From the NCBI GenBank assembly GCA_051003795.1, contig JBPCKZ010000172.1, forward strand, positions 1 through 37,884: a stretch of DNA of 37,884 bases. Direction: 5' to 3'. Positions within the stretch are counted from its first letter, which is position 1. Every line of letters starts with the position of its first letter. Made by a program: the position numbers and the translations under genes. The DNA is from JALYXS01 sp051003795. Its GTDB lineage: Bacteria; Acidobacteriota; Terriglobia; Bryobacterales; Bryobacteraceae. Below the pieces are notes generated by a model. The model was not told the DNA's origin, did no database searches, and saw nothing but the letters and a program-made list of their open reading frames with translations. Positions 7,199 through 16,213 of the stretch are shown piece after piece.

Positions 7199-9834
7199 GC
7201 GGTTAGCGCCGCCGCGGCCTCATAGCGGCATACGTCCTTTACATCGCAGTAGCGGCAAGGCTCGAGACTGGCCGGCGCGGGAAGAATGCGCCCCGCGCGC
7301 AATTGGCGCACGTTTTCGATAATGGCTGCCGCGGACGAATCGAGCCACTCGCGCGTGATCGGCTCCCAATCGGTTTTGAGACCTGGAACGGACCCGCGCC
7401 CCGAGGTATCGAGGTTGCCGCGCAGACTGTAGTAAGCCATGGCTAGGGGCTTCAGTCCGAAGGTCCGCTCGATAGCCAGGAGGTAGATGGGCGCTTGCAG
7501 CTTGGTGGCATCCTCGATCAGCTTGCGCGCTTTGACGGCCGGGCTGTACTTGTAATCGACTACGATCCCGTAACCGTTTTCCAGACGCTCGAGGCGGTCC
7601 AACCGGCCGTTAACCGCGGCGGATTCGTCCAATTGAAACTGGAATTCCACCTCGGTCTCGACGAGCGCGCCGCGAGGCCAACTGTCCTTGGCGCAAAAGC
7701 GCTCGATGTCTTCGACCATCCGGTGCCGCCACATTTCCGTGCGGTAGCCGGGCGGCACGCGGTGGTCGCGGCATGCCTCGGCGAATATGCGATCGAACAA
7801 CGGCCCAACGGGAGGCTTGTCGCGAAACCACTCCGCCAAGAATTTATGAACGATGTTGCCGCGGATTAGAAAGTCGAGCCGCTCTTCGGGCCGCGGCGGA
7901 AATTCCCGCAGCCGCAAAGTTTTCAAGGCGAAGAATTGAAACGGGCACTGCAGATACGTCTCGAGTGCGCTCGCGCTGAATGACGCGTGCCGGGTATTGA
8001 GAACGCGCAGCAGATCCGGCTGAACGATGACGCTCGATGGCCGGAACTTCCCGGGAATGAGGAACGGCTCGGGACGCACATTCACGCAATCCTCTTTGGC
8101 GATCGAGTCGTCCAAAAATGTGGACGGCACGTCCGGTTCGCCGCGTCCGTCTACGCGAGGATAGCTCAAAAACACCGGTCCATTGGCGCGCGCATCCACG
8201 GAATTGAACAGAAACTTCTCTTCCGCATCCCGATCTTCGGCGGTGCGCAGACGCACGCCCGCGGCTTGCAGGTCGCGGATCGCCGTGTCCGGGAGAAAAG
8301 CGTCTTGAGAATGGAGTTTCGGGAATTCCCCCTCGACGAGGCCGGGCACAAACACCAAGGCGAGATTCCATTGCCGGGCTTCGAACGCGCTCAACACATG
8401 GACTACATTGCGGCGATGATCCGGCACGCGCAAAGCGGTGAGGGACAGAATGGTCTTGACGGTTTGCCGGAACGTGTCGAATGAAGCGGGCGTGGGATCG
8501 GCGGCATGCCAGTCCCGGGCTTCCTCGATAGCATCTTCGAATCCCGCGAGCGCCGCGGCTTGGCCGCGGTAGATGAATGCGGTGTCCCAGGAAACTTCGT
8601 CGGGCACCCGGCCCGGCCGGAAAACATCTCGCGGTTCCGGAATGCCGCCTAGCCCCGTGCGGCAGCTCGCCACCAGTCTCCGCAGATACTCGTCCGATTC
8701 CGCAAGCTCCGGGAGATTGTCGAGACCGCGCTTCGGCAATCCCTTGCGCATCTCGATATCGAGGCGGTCCATGGCGGACGAAACGCCCGTTTTGGGAGCG
8801 AGGCGGAATGCCGGCAGAATATTGTTGTGGTCCCATCCACTGCGCCGGGCGTCCACGAGGGCGGCGATGAATTGCGCGACGGGATGCCGGCTCAGGGGCG
8901 GGTCGAAATAAAAGCGGGCGGGAATGCCGAAGCGCTCGAATGTCGATCGCAGAAGGAGTTCATAGGCCTCGGGATTGCGAAGGACCACCCCTATCTCGCG
9001 AAACGGCGTTCCGTTTTGCGCTTCGAGAAGAATGCGGCGGGCGATCTCATCCGCTTCGCGTTCGATATTGTCCGGGACGAACAGGCGGCGGACGCCGGAA
9101 TCGTTGCCGGGCGCCCGCTCCACGGATTTCTCCCGAAAACCCATCGCAATCAGGCGTGTCCGGGCCGGTTCCGAAAAATCTCCATCCGGCAACGTCACCG
9201 TAACGTCGACGCGTCCGGCGAGCGCTTTCACCAGATTCAATTCCGGATCGGAAAAAGTCGCGAATCCATCGAGCGCGATCGCTTGAATCGACGGCAAACC
9301 GCGCTCGCCAATCGTCGCGGCCGCCGCTCGCAAAAGCGCCGTGCGCGTTCCCAAGCCGCGGCGCCGGATCTCCGATTCCACATCCCGACACACGGCGAGC
9401 AGCGCCTCGCCAAGGGGCGCCCGTCCCACGTGTCGCTCCAACATTTCCGGGCGGCATCCGGCCTTGTCCAGATCCGTTAGCGTGTGGGCGAGCGACGCGT
9501 GGAATCCAGCCATCTCCGCTACCTTTTCGAATTCCGGGCGCCGCGACCGCGCGACCGCGCGCTCCACCATCAAATGCAGCGTCGCGGTCGAAACTTCCGC
9601 GAGACCCTCGATAAACGGCTCGGTGAACCCCGAAAGGGTCTGAATCAGATCCGGGCGGAACGCGAGGCCCTCGCGCGCGAGCCGGTTCTGGAGATGGCGC
9701 TCGAGCGTTTTGGTGGGAACGATAATCCGAAAGCCCGCTTGGCCGCCATGCGCGCGCTCGCGCAACGTTTCCCGCAATCGGTCGAGCACCAACGCGGTTT
9801 TGGCGGAGGCGTCGGGCCCGGCGAGCAAAACCAT
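7186..9834 (-). CDS. AddB-like PD-(D/E)XK nuclease/inactivated helicase
   Basis: This 882-residue protein resembles AddB, the nuclease subunit of the AddAB double-strand-break resection complex. The N-terminal P-loop region is degenerate (AGPDASAKT, with Ala where GKT is expected). The C-terminal RecB-type nuclease has His at about 662 (GNIVHKF), Asp744 (GRLDRLE), the VVDYKY motif with Asp759 and Lys761, and Gln779. Cys629 plus Cys859-x2-Cys862-x5-Cys868 match the 4Fe-4S staple of AddB, with the same spacing of the last three Cys. It is shorter than Bacillus AddB (about 1160 residues). No addA-like helicase gene is next to it in this window. Its start lies 1 bp after the stop of the hydrolase gene, suggesting coupled translation. 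Confidence 0.82.
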   Translation of the reverse strand: MVLLAGPDASAKTALVLDRLRETLRERAHGGQAGFRIIVPTKTLERHLQNRLAREGLAFRPDLIQTLSGFTEPFIEGLAEVSTATLHLMVERAVARSRRPEFEKVAEMAGFHASLAHTLTDLDKAGCRPEMLERHVGRAPLGEALLAVCRDVESEIRRRGLGTRTALLRAAAATIGERGLPSIQAIALDGFATFSDPELNLVKALAGRVDVTVTLPDGDFSEPARTRLIAMGFREKSVERAPGNDSGVRRLFVPDNIEREADEIARRILLEAQNGTPFREIGVVLRNPEAYELLLRSTFERFGIPARFYFDPPLSRHPVAQFIAALVDARRSGWDHNNILPAFRLAPKTGVSSAMDRLDIEMRKGLPKRGLDNLPELAESDEYLRRLVASCRTGLGGIPEPRDVFRPGRVPDEVSWDTAFIYRGQAAALAGFEDAIEEARDWHAADPTPASFDTFRQTVKTILSLTALRVPDHRRNVVHVLSAFEARQWNLALVFVPGLVEGEFPKLHSQDAFLPDTAIRDLQAAGVRLRTAEDRDAEEKFLFNSVDARANGPVFLSYPRVDGRGEPDVPSTFLDDSIAKEDCVNVRPEPFLIPGKFRPSSVIVQPDLLRVLNTRHASFSASALETYLQCPFQFFALKTLRLREFPPRPEERLDFLIRGNIVHKFLAEWFRDKPPVGPLFDRIFAEACRDHRVPPGYRTEMWRHRMVEDIERFCAKDSWPRGALVETEVEFQFQLDESAAVNGRLDRLERLENGYGIVVDYKYSPAVKARKLIEDATKLQAPIYLLAIERTFGLKPLAMAYYSLRGNLDTSGRGSVPGLKTDWEPITREWLDSSAAAIIENVRQLRAGRILPAPASLEPCRYCDVKDVCRYEAAAALTASGE

Positions 9835-9835
9835 T

Positions 9836-10924
9836 TTATTGCGCGGGAACCAAACCAGCCTTGGGGCGCTTCCCGTCTTGTACCCAGGCCCGCAGCTCGG
9901 ATAATCCAGCCGCTGTTTCGGGCGCGTCGATCGCGCAATGACCGTCGTGCTTCACGTATTGCTGAACGAAGAGCTCCGGATTGCGGGCGTCGCGCGCGAG
10001 ACCCGCGTACGTGTTCGGAATCCATGCCGGCACCAGCGGATCGTAGGTGGTGTGAATGGCGAGCATCGGCTTCGCGAGGCGGCCGGTGGGCGTATAGTAG
10101 GCCCGCACGTACTCAGCCGCGCGTGGATCGCCGCGATAGCGCCCGACCCCGCCGTTCACCGCATTGTCGTCGCCCGTTCCGATGTAGATTGTGTCGCGAT
10201 TATCGAATGGATTTCCACCGGCGCGCCGCTCGATATCCTTCAGAACGTACGTGGTGAAATCGATGGTGCGGGCCAGATCGGAATTGTTACGCAGCCCCGC
10301 GTACTGGCGCACCATCCCCGATTCGCGCGGTTTTTCATCGAGCAATTTTTCAATCCGGGCGTCGCGTTCTTTCGAAATTTGGAAATCCGCGGGGATGTCG
10401 ACCGGGGAAGGCAGCACGCCCGGAAAGTAGTAATCGAAAACCACCCGGCCGTCGAACGCGCCGCGGAGCATGAAGTAGCTTGTGGCCGCCAGCGGGCCGC
10501 AGAGCGCGAGGCCTCCATCGTAGGAGTTTGGAAACTTTTCGAGCATCGCCATGGTCAGAAAGCCTCCCATGGAATGTCCGCTCAGGAAGATCTGTTTGGG
10601 AGCTCCGTACTTCGCGGCAAAGTAGCGCCGCAACGCTTCGGTGTCTTCGATCGCCTCCTGGATGGCCCATCCGCCGGCGGCGTAACCGGATTGCGCTACG
10701 GCATACCCGGCTTCGAGGTACGCGAGCAGGATTGCGGACGGCTCACGCTTGTCGAATTTCACCGGCTGGGCGTTGTAGCCGTGGCAGTACATGACCAGGC
10801 CGCCGGTCCATTTTTCGGGAATGTCGATGCGGAACGCCGCGCCGTTCAGCGTTCCGATTTCAATTTTGGGTTCGGCAAAGCAGCAGGATATCGGCAGGCA
10901 AAGCGAGAATAAAAGGCGAAACAT
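9836..10924 (-). CDS. Secreted alpha/beta hydrolase
   Basis: This protein has 362 residues. The N-terminus MFRLLFSLCLPISCCFAE looks like a signal peptide. The core has YCHGYN (about 46-51), the nucleophile elbow GHSMGG with Ser118, a probable catalytic Asp in TTYDPLVP and a His in the C-terminal HDGHCAID. This is a serine hydrolase fold, perhaps an esterase or peptidase; the substrate cannot be told. The reading frame stays open far upstream into the antisense-free part of the neighbouring propeller gene, but the ATG at 10924 is followed directly by the signal peptide and is the sensible start. Only 1 bp separates its stop from the AddB-like start, an odd pairing of a secreted enzyme with a DNA repair enzyme. 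Confidence 0.8.
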   Translation of the reverse strand: MFRLLFSLCLPISCCFAEPKIEIGTLNGAAFRIDIPEKWTGGLVMYCHGYNAQPVKFDKREPSAILLAYLEAGYAVAQSGYAAGGWAIQEAIEDTEALRRYFAAKYGAPKQIFLSGHSMGGFLTMAMLEKFPNSYDGGLALCGPLAATSYFMLRGAFDGRVVFDYYFPGVLPSPVDIPADFQISKERDARIEKLLDEKPRESGMVRQYAGLRNNSDLARTIDFTTYVLKDIERRAGGNPFDNRDTIYIGTGDDNAVNGGVGRYRGDPRAAEYVRAYYTPTGRLAKPMLAIHTTYDPLVPAWIPNTYAGLARDARNPELFVQQYVKHDGHCAIDAPETAAGLSELRAWVQDGKRPKAGLVPAQ

Positions 10925-10980
10925 GTTCTTTGATTCTATCGCGGACGGCAGGCACGCACGAGTGCCCGCGCCACAACGGT

Positions 10981-13869
10981 TTATTGCGATGCGTTCGATC
11001 CTACCGTCACGATCACCGGGTCGCTCGCCTGCGCGAGCGCAAGCGATCTTACCTGCACGACGTTCGATCCAGGAACCACGTTGGCCGGCACTTGGGCCTG
11101 AATCTGGCCGTCGGAGGTCTGATATAGGGGCAAGGCGATGTCGTTGAATGTCACGCACGAACCACCGAGCACCGTGGGCGCCGGCAGCGTATCGGCCGCG
11201 GCGGACGCGGCCAGTCCCGTCCCGGTCACCGTAATGAAAGAGCCCGGCATGATGTTCTGGCTTCCATCCGTGGCATTCACGACGGCGTTCGCCGCTGTCG
11301 ATATTTGCGGACGGGCGGCGCCGCTCGGAGTTAGCGGGATGACGGTCAGGCCGGAGAGCGTCAGAACATACGCCGTGTTCTGCGAATCGACCACCATCGA
11401 GCGGGTCGGCACGTTCAGCCGCGTCGTTCCAAAGATCGTGTAGCGCGGCTGTTCCGCGGCCACGGCCAATAACGAGATCTCGCCGCTCTGAATATTTACC
11501 TGTTCCAGATTGGGGCGCGGGTCGTCCGCGGGAGTCGACGTGATATTCGCCTTCACCGGGACGGTCAGGCGCAGATAATGGTTGAGGTCGAGCGGAAACA
11601 CGGCGGCAACGTGGCGTTGCGCGGGCGATCCGAATTGGGAAACTCCAGGACGCTCCGAGCCGGCAACCACCGTGAGGGTCGGGTTCAAAACCAATCCGCC
11701 CGCCAGGAAATACGTGCCGCCCGGAGCGGCGCCCAACGGCCCGTAGTAACTTTGGATCGGAGTATTGAACAGCAGCCGCCCGGCAATATATGCGTCGCTC
11801 GCCGCATCGTACAGGTACCCCTGTCCGTTGCCGGCCAGCGTGATGATCGAGACCCCGTCCGGAGACGCGAGCATCGACTGCGGCGCCGGAATCAGATTCG
11901 TTGTGCCCGTCTTCGTGACGGTATCGGCGGGACGGATAGTAGCCTGATTGCCCGCCAGCTTCCATTGCGAACCGTTCGACATGATGAATTCGAGCCCAAA
12001 CAGCCCCGCTGCCAGCGTCCGGGGGAAAATCGGATTCGCATTGTTGCCGCCCCCTTGGCGCGGGAGCGGTGGGAAGGCCACATTGCCGATAACCGCGCCT
12101 TGATTGAGATCCACGATGCCGATCGATTCGCCGCCTGTGTTCCCAACGTAGAGCGTCGTGCCGTCGGTCGCCATCGCCATCTGGTGCGGAAGCTGCCCGA
12201 CCACGATCGGGTCGACGAACTTTTTCCTGTTGATATCGAAAACTTCGATGCGATTGAAGCCGGAGTTGGTGATGTACACGCGGCCGCGCGGCTCATCGAG
12301 AACGATGTCCTGCAGAGCCTCGTTGCCGCCGGGCAATGCCGTATTGGCGGACGAGTTGGGGCTTGTTGGCAGCGGATAAACGATTCCGCGCTGGTCCGGG
12401 TTCCGGTAATTCATGTAGACCCGGATCGTATTGGGAATGTTGATCGCGTCCGGCGACGACAAAGTCACGTCCAGCGGCGTTCCTTGCAAAGTCGCCGAAC
12501 CCGTTGCCAGATTTGTTCCCGCTTGGCGGTTCACGCCGGCGCGCCCCGGCTCGAGAGTGAACTTAATCGCGGAGGGCGCAAGCCCGCTCGACAGCTCCGA
12601 AACAAGGGCCGCCGAGGTGGTCTGCACGTTATAGGTCAGCTTGCCATTGCCCGCATTGTTGACGCGCAGCGTTCCCGTCGCGAGGCCCCGATTGCATTCG
12701 TCCACGGCCAGGAAAACCGTCGTCGTCTCCGGCTGAAGAATGGGGTATTGGTACAAGGTGGACAGCGGCAGGTGAATCAGCCCCGATTCGGATACGCTCC
12801 AGGCGTTCGATCCGTCGGCGGTGATCACGGTTTTCGCGATGACGCCCTCCGGCAGGCGAATGCCAAGCTTGATGCCGAGATTTTGGGAATCCGAAATCAA
12901 CAGCGTGGAAGAGTTTGGACGCGGTTGCGGCAAGGAAAAAGCCGCGACGTTGAATGCACCGTAAATTGTAGTGCCGTCCGGTGAAAACACGCTGCCGCCG
13001 ATATTCTGGCGGACATTGAAATTGGCGGTGAACGGAAACGGCGCGTCGGCGTTGCTCATCTGGCCTATCACCGCCAGCGTCGCGGTGTCGTAAAGCGTGA
13101 ACCCCGCCATGAAGCGGGAGCCATCGGGCGCGATTGTCAGCACGGTGGATTGTCCGGTCACCGTGCGGCTCCGCAGAATTACTCCCGAAGCGACTTCGTA
13201 TACGAAAAGGTACGTCTGGGTCGCGCTGGGGTTCGTCAGTCCGACGATGTACTGGCCGTCGGGCGTGCGGATCAATTTGCTATGAAATGTGGTGTCGGGC
13301 CGGGCTAGCGTAACCGCGGGCAATGGGGACGGCGTGGTGGGAGGCGGCGGCGTTTGCACCGCCGTCAACTGCTGGCCGGCCTGCTGCGTCGGATCGAAAA
13401 TCAGCAGCGTGTTCGCGGGCGGAGTTCCGCCCGTGCCGAGAGTGCTGACCAAGGCGCGCCCGTCGAGACCTACTTCCACTCCTTCCGGCTTCGCGCCCAG
13501 TCCGACGGTTTGATTCACATGCAGGCTGCCAAGATCGATAACCGACAGAGTCGCGCTGCCGGAATTCGTCACGAACAGCGTGGACCCGTCCATCGACATC
13601 GCCGCCGCCAGCGGCGTGATGCCCGTTCCGATGCTGCTGACGATCCGCTTGTCCGGAATGCTGTAGACATCGACGCGATTGGCGCGGTCGTTCACCAGGT
13701 ACAGGCGGCCGCGCAGCTCGTCGAGAACGACATCGGACGGCGTGCCGCCTATGTTGTTGATCACTTCGCCGAAAGTAGCGGCGTTCGATTGCGCGAAGGT
13801 TAAGCGGGCCGCCGGCGCGATCAGGCACGCGAGCATTACAAAAAAACGAAAAAGGGATATTGGCTTCAC
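10981..13869 (-). CDS. Secreted YVTN-type beta-propeller protein with Solibacter-type C-terminal domain
   Basis: This 962-residue protein starts with a signal peptide (MKPISLFRFFVMLACLIAPAAR, cleavage near FAQS). Two beta-propeller segments follow, with repeats such as LFVTNSGSATLSVIDLGS and LYVGNTGGESIGIVDLN, typical of YVTN/YncE surface-type propellers. The last 110 residues form an immunoglobulin/IPT-like domain beginning NIMPGSFITVTGTGLA and including QIQAQVPANVVPG. This is the C-terminal domain that I recognise as repeated across the Solibacter genome (TIGR03437-like). Such proteins are exported and their binding partner is unknown. It is read towards the hydrolase gene, 56 bp away, and could share its transcript. 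It is among the better taxonomic markers here. Confidence 0.85.
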   Translation of the reverse strand: MKPISLFRFFVMLACLIAPAARLTFAQSNAATFGEVINNIGGTPSDVVLDELRGRLYLVNDRANRVDVYSIPDKRIVSSIGTGITPLAAAMSMDGSTLFVTNSGSATLSVIDLGSLHVNQTVGLGAKPEGVEVGLDGRALVSTLGTGGTPPANTLLIFDPTQQAGQQLTAVQTPPPPTTPSPLPAVTLARPDTTFHSKLIRTPDGQYIVGLTNPSATQTYLFVYEVASGVILRSRTVTGQSTVLTIAPDGSRFMAGFTLYDTATLAVIGQMSNADAPFPFTANFNVRQNIGGSVFSPDGTTIYGAFNVAAFSLPQPRPNSSTLLISDSQNLGIKLGIRLPEGVIAKTVITADGSNAWSVSESGLIHLPLSTLYQYPILQPETTTVFLAVDECNRGLATGTLRVNNAGNGKLTYNVQTTSAALVSELSSGLAPSAIKFTLEPGRAGVNRQAGTNLATGSATLQGTPLDVTLSSPDAINIPNTIRVYMNYRNPDQRGIVYPLPTSPNSSANTALPGGNEALQDIVLDEPRGRVYITNSGFNRIEVFDINRKKFVDPIVVGQLPHQMAMATDGTTLYVGNTGGESIGIVDLNQGAVIGNVAFPPLPRQGGGNNANPIFPRTLAAGLFGLEFIMSNGSQWKLAGNQATIRPADTVTKTGTTNLIPAPQSMLASPDGVSIITLAGNGQGYLYDAASDAYIAGRLLFNTPIQSYYGPLGAAPGGTYFLAGGLVLNPTLTVVAGSERPGVSQFGSPAQRHVAAVFPLDLNHYLRLTVPVKANITSTPADDPRPNLEQVNIQSGEISLLAVAAEQPRYTIFGTTRLNVPTRSMVVDSQNTAYVLTLSGLTVIPLTPSGAARPQISTAANAVVNATDGSQNIMPGSFITVTGTGLAASAAADTLPAPTVLGGSCVTFNDIALPLYQTSDGQIQAQVPANVVPGSNVVQVRSLALAQASDPVIVTVGSNASQ

Positions 13870-13993
13870 GCGATTCCTAGGGTTAAAGTGCGGCTGTGAA
13901 CAAAATTATAACCCGAAGGCAGCGAGTAAGTTGTTTGCGGGAGTGGACGCAATCGCGGAAGACCCGCCAAATGTGCGTCTATAGTAGTAAGTT

Positions 13994-14158
13994 ATGTTCT
14001 TCGCCCGCATACTAGTTTGCGCTGCGTTGCTATCGGCCATGGCAGCCTGCAGCTCGAATAATTCAAGTGTCAATCGGAACCGTGAAACGGGCGTTTCCGA
14101 CTCCGGTTATCCGCCGCCCCCGGCCCGAAGCGCCAGTTCCCGAGCGGCGAATCCGTGA
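13994..14158 (+). CDS. Small lipoprotein, 54 residues
   Basis: This gene is too short for ordinary gene callers but is convincing. The product begins MFFARILVCAALLSAMAAC: two charged or polar residues, a hydrophobic core and a lipobox ending in AMAAC with Cys19 as the lipidated residue. The mature part is Ser/Asn-rich, then SGYPPPPARSASSR, and has no recognisable fold. It would be anchored in a membrane facing the periplasm. There is no clear Shine-Dalgarno sequence. A TATAGT box at 13980-13985 would place transcription start almost on the ATG, so the message may be leaderless. The creatininase-family gene follows 21 bp downstream and is also exported, so the two may form an operon. Function is unknown. 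Confidence 0.68.
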   Translation: MFFARILVCAALLSAMAACSSNNSSVNRNRETGVSDSGYPPPPARSASSRAANP

Positions 14159-14179
14159 CGGCGGGCGCCGGGGCGAACC

Positions 14180-14956
14180 ATGCGGCTGCTGCTCCTCACC
14201 GCGCTTCTTTTCTCCACGCTCGCGGCGGCGGTTTCCGGGCAGCCCGCGGAGCCGGTGCTGATGGAATTGATGACCTATCCGGAAGTCTATTCGGCCATTC
14301 ACGAGCATGGAAAAACCACTGTGCTCATCTACAACGGCGGCACGGAACAGCGCGGCCCGCAAGCCGTTCTGGGGGGACACACTCTCATCGCCCGGCGCGC
14401 CGCCGAAGCCATCGCGCGGAGGCTCGGAAATGCACTGGTGGCGCCCGTTCTGCCTTTCTCGCCTTCCGACGAGCATCTCAATCCGAAATGGCCGGGCACG
14501 GTCAGCATCCCCGCCGGCGTTTTTACCGCGGTGAATGAGGCGGTGGCGGCCAGCATGGTTGTCAACGGATTTAAGAATATCGTCTTGATGGGCGACCACG
14601 GCGGCGGCCAGGCTGAATTGAAGAGTCTGGCGAAACGGCTTGACCTTCGCTACCGGCCGAAGGGCGTCCGCGTCTACTATTGCGGAGCGATTTACGGGGA
14701 GGCAAAGCGGGAGTTCGATGCCTCGCTCGCGAAAAAAGGCCTGCCAACCGGTAACCATGCATCGATCGAGGATACGTCGGAAATGATGTACCTGGGCGGC
14801 GATGGCTGGGTCCGCAAAGACAAGCTGGAGCCGGGCAATTCGCGCAACGGCGTATCCGGCGACCCCCGATTGTCCACCGCCGGGCTAGGAAAGGAATTCT
14901 TCGATTTGCGGGTGGCGGATGCGGTGCGGGAAATCGAAAGCCTGACCGGCAGGTAA
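14180..14956 (+). CDS. Secreted creatininase-family protein
   Basis: This 258-residue protein has an N-terminal signal peptide (MRLLLLTALLFSTLAAAVSG). The rest follows the creatininase fold, a metal-dependent amidohydrolase family that includes creatinine amidohydrolase and mycofactocin MftE. Recognisable parts are GGTEQRGP with Glu56, LGGHT with His67, SPSDEH and VLMGDHGGG. In classical creatininase the metal ligands near the first motif are Glu-x-His and Asp; here the EQHGP-type His is Arg58 and the Asp position carries Gly-His. The enzyme may therefore bind metals differently or use a variant set seen in exported members. It is convergent with the HlyD-type gene, with 3 bp between stops and no room for a terminator. 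Confidence 0.82.
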   Translation: MRLLLLTALLFSTLAAAVSGQPAEPVLMELMTYPEVYSAIHEHGKTTVLIYNGGTEQRGPQAVLGGHTLIARRAAEAIARRLGNALVAPVLPFSPSDEHLNPKWPGTVSIPAGVFTAVNEAVAASMVVNGFKNIVLMGDHGGGQAELKSLAKRLDLRYRPKGVRVYYCGAIYGEAKREFDASLAKKGLPTGNHASIEDTSEMMYLGGDGWVRKDKLEPGNSRNGVSGDPRLSTAGLGKEFFDLRVADAVREIESLTGR

Positions 14957-14959
14957 ATC

Positions 14960-16213
14960 TTACGGGTAAACGGGCGTAACGCGCTCGCCGTCTTTGAGCG
15001 CCACGTCCGTTGGCAGCGCGACGGAGTCGTCGTCGCGCAAACCTTGCGAGATCGCGGCCCGCGTCACGCTCGAAATGCCGGATTTTACCGGCGTCCAGCG
15101 CACGCGCCCATCTCTCAATACATACACGCCCAAAGCGTTCGATTCGCGCCGAAGCGTCTCTTTCGGAATCGTCAGGGCGTTCTCGACGACATTGGTTCGA
15201 ATCTCCGCATTGACGCTTGTCCCGGGGACCAGCTCACGGTCGGCATTGTCGATGGTGCATAGAACCTCGCCAACCTGGCGCGTCCCGAGCGGAATCACTT
15301 CGACCGGCTTCTTTTCCACCGTGCCGTGCCACTCGCGGCCCGGCAGCGCGTCCCAAGTGATCCGCACCGGCTGCCCCACGACCACGCGGCCGAGCTCGGG
15401 TTCGTCCACGTAAACGCGAACGCGCAGACGATCCAGAATGCCGACGCTCGACACCAGATCGCCGGCATTGAGATAGGTGCCCTGGCGAACGGGTAGATCG
15501 TAAACTATGCCCGCCATGGGCGCTCGAAGCGACCCTTGCGCCAGCTTTTCGCGAGCCAGGCGCACGGACGCTTCCGTCTCTTGGAGCCGCGCGCGGCTGG
15601 TGGCGATATCGGCCTTGCTCACGAGCGTGGCGCGCTTGCGCGCCAGCGATTCGATCTCGATCTCCGCCTGCCTCAGCTTGGCGTGAGCGGCCTCCACCTC
15701 AACCGGCGTCGCCGCCTGTTTCTCGCTCAACCGCTTCAGCGAACCGTAGTCGCGCTGCGCTTGATCGCGATCGAATTTTGCCCGGTTCAATTGACTTTCG
15801 ATCTGCGCCAGTTCGGCGCCGCGGCCGCCCGCGTCCAGAGTGCCCAATTCGGTTTGAGCTTGCGCCTCCCGAGCTTGCGCGCCGCGCAGTTGCTCCACCA
15901 GACCCGGCGCGCCGACTTGGGCGATCATTGCGCCCTTCGCCACCTGCTGGCCTTGGCGCACCGCCACTTTGACGACCAACCCGGGCGAATCGACCCGAAC
16001 CGCCTGCCACTCGATCGGCTCAGCCTTGCCGTTGGTGGGCAGCATGCTGATGAGGGTCTCGCGGCGCGCCTTGACGAACGGAACGGTCGGCGGCTCGGCT
16101 TCCCGCCGCAGTCCCCATGCAAGAAGCAAGGCAAGCGGGACCAGCAGAATCAGAGAGAGGCGCTTCGCGCCCGTCAATCGCAACGGGCGCACCAGTCGAA
16201 CAGAAGCTGCCAT
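14960..16213 (-). CDS. HlyD/RND-type periplasmic adaptor protein
   Basis: This protein has 417 residues. It has one N-terminal transmembrane anchor (LSLILLVPLALLLAWGL), then a biotinyl-lipoyl half-motif (SPGLVVKVAVRQGQQVAKGAMI). A long alpha-helical hairpin spans roughly residues 115-230, and the second lipoyl half (LRAPMAGIVYDLPVRQGTYL) and a beta-barrel/membrane-proximal domain follow. Such adaptors connect an inner-membrane ABC or RND pump to an outer-membrane channel. No pump or channel gene is adjacent. I chose the ATG at 16213. It overlaps the upstream gene by 40 bp, and a GTG at 16192 would reduce this to 19 bp and keep the membrane anchor. The frame is open further upstream but that part is a shadow of the neighbouring gene. 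Confidence 0.87.
   Translation of the reverse strand: MAASVRLVRPLRLTGAKRLSLILLVPLALLLAWGLRREAEPPTVPFVKARRETLISMLPTNGKAEPIEWQAVRVDSPGLVVKVAVRQGQQVAKGAMIAQVGAPGLVEQLRGAQAREAQAQTELGTLDAGGRGAELAQIESQLNRAKFDRDQAQRDYGSLKRLSEKQAATPVEVEAAHAKLRQAEIEIESLARKRATLVSKADIATSRARLQETEASVRLAREKLAQGSLRAPMAGIVYDLPVRQGTYLNAGDLVSSVGILDRLRVRVYVDEPELGRVVVGQPVRITWDALPGREWHGTVEKKPVEVIPLGTRQVGEVLCTIDNADRELVPGTSVNAEIRTNVVENALTIPKETLRRESNALGVYVLRDGRVRWTPVKSGISSVTRAAISQGLRDDDSVALPTDVALKDGERVTPVYP

Noticed and set aside
9836..11965. 709-residue reading of the hydrolase gene
   Set aside because: The first half lies over the propeller gene and has no protein-like character; the signal peptide at 10924 marks the real start.
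11578..12984. 468-residue plus-strand ORF inside the propeller gene
   Set aside because: It is rich in Arg, Gly and Val without domain features, and the opposite strand encodes a clear secreted propeller.
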